Translations under genes and position numbers: made by a program
Notes under the pieces: model-generated
What the model was told of the DNA's origin: nothing
What the model saw: the letters and a program-made list of their open reading frames with translations, nothing else
Databases searched by the model: none
Assembly (NCBI GenBank): GCA_016928995.1
Contig: JAFGJS010000101.1
Coordinates: forward strand, 1 to 12,728
Reading direction: 5' to 3'
Length of the DNA stretch: 12,728 bases
From: Candidatus Sumerlaeota bacterium
GTDB taxonomy: Bacteria; Sumerlaeota; Sumerlaeia; JAFGJS01
Shown: positions 12,330 through 12,728 of the stretch, one piece after another
How the letters are laid out: every line of letters starts with the position of its first letter
How positions within the stretch are numbered: the first letter of the stretch is position 1

Positions 12330-12728
12330 ATGAAAGTCGCGATGTATGGCGCAAAGCCATATGACAAGAGATTTTTCGATGCGGTGAATCAACGCTATGG
12401 GCATGAGTTGACTTATTTCGAGGCGAACCTGACGCGCTCGACGGCGCCGCTGGCCAAGGGGAATCCGGCGGTCTGCGTGTTCGTCAACGACACGCTGGAC
12501 GCGCCCGCGCTGCAAGCGCTGGCCGACGGCGGCACGTCGATCATCGCCTTGCGTTGCGCCGGTTTCAACAACGTGGACCTGAACGCCGCCGCCGCGCTGG
12601 GCATGACCGTCGCGCGCGTGCCGTCCTATTCGCCTTACGCTGTGGCCGAGCACGCCGTGGCGCTGATCCTCGCGCTCAACCGCAAGATTCATCGCGCGCA
12701 CAATCGCGTGCGCGAGGGCAACTTCGCG
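12330..12728 (+). CDS. ldhA: Fermentative D-lactate dehydrogenase, N-terminal part (runs off right edge)
   Basis: An ATG at 12330, preceded by GAGG 6 bases upstream, opens a frame that stays open to the window end (133 residues). It aligns closely with E. coli LdhA as I remember it: [16 protein letters not shown], then CVFVND (49-54), [13 protein letters not shown] (72-84), [15 protein letters not shown] (96-110) and [11 protein letters not shown] (116-126). This is the substrate-domain half of the D-isomer 2-hydroxyacid dehydrogenase family, in which the Arg of [11 protein letters not shown] binds the substrate carboxylate. The enzyme reduces pyruvate to D-lactate with NADH in the cytoplasm during fermentation. 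The Rossmann NAD-binding domain and catalytic His lie beyond the window. The compound palindrome ends 55 bases upstream and lies in the presumed promoter region. Confidence 0.92.
   Translation, partial: MKVAMYGAKPYDKRFFDAVNQRYGHELTYFEANLTRSTAPLAKGNPAVCVFVNDTLDAPALQALADGGTSIIALRCAGFNNVDLNAAAALGMTVARVPSYSPYAVAEHAVALILALNRKIHRAHNRVREGNFA

Noticed and set aside
1-12728. tRNA or rRNA genes
   Set aside because: I saw no cloverleaf with GTTCRA-type T-loop or conserved rRNA stretch in the intergenic regions, which are all short.

Overview
The window is a GC-rich stretch of a Gram-negative bacterial chromosome. The clearest marker is a heptose-7-phosphate kinase of lipopolysaccharide inner-core synthesis (rfaE1). 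The rest is housekeeping and small-molecule genes: 1-phosphofructokinase, HPPK, NAD kinase, FetA/FetB and the start of a fermentative D-lactate dehydrogenase. There is no phage module, CRISPR array, rRNA or tRNA that I can see. The phylum is uncertain. Stand-alone rfaE1, the EF-hand protein and the short palindromic repeats are compatible with a PVC-type or other environmental lineage, but this is inference.

Layout. 2-148 is the tail of an ORF entering from the left, possibly a decayed transposase. On the + strand follow an EF-hand-like calcium-binding protein (198-1484), an intrinsic terminator, a 50-residue zinc-ribbon-like protein (1630-1782) and fruK (1816-2784). 2785-3129 is a gene-free, hairpin-rich stretch between convergent genes, with a strong minus-strand intrinsic terminator. 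From 10032 back to 3130 all genes are on the minus strand: nadK, fetA, fetB, folK, a six-helix membrane protein, a lipase, an amidohydrolase and rfaE1. The folK-to-amidohydrolase part is tightly coupled (7-bp gap, then two 4-base ATGA overlaps), and fetA/fetB are 2 bp apart. An acyltransferase-3 membrane protein (10201-11445, +) is divergent from nadK. Next come a 390-bp gene-poor stretch, a small membrane-anchored protein (11841-12182), a compound palindrome, and the 5' part of ldhA running off the right edge.

How the genes relate. fetA and fetB encode the two halves of one iron exporter. The folK cluster looks like one transcription unit, but its products (pterin pyrophosphokinase, ABC-2-like permease fragment, lipase, amidohydrolase) do not form an obvious pathway. 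fruK and ldhA belong to sugar fermentation, and rfaE1 and perhaps the acyltransferase to envelope glycan synthesis.

The most unusual structure is a direct duplication of the divergent nadK/acyltransferase control region. The copy at 11454-11595 repeats the one at 9986-10127, with 51 consecutive identical bases over the nadK promoter and ribosome-binding site. The second copy starts a nadK reading frame that loses similarity after about 16 codons. Also of note are a 9-nt-periodic CAGGAT repeat in inverted pairs (9173-9292), a near-perfect 38-bp palindrome upstream of ldhA, and an unexplained structured 3' region after rfaE1. I found no clear previously undescribed multi-gene system.
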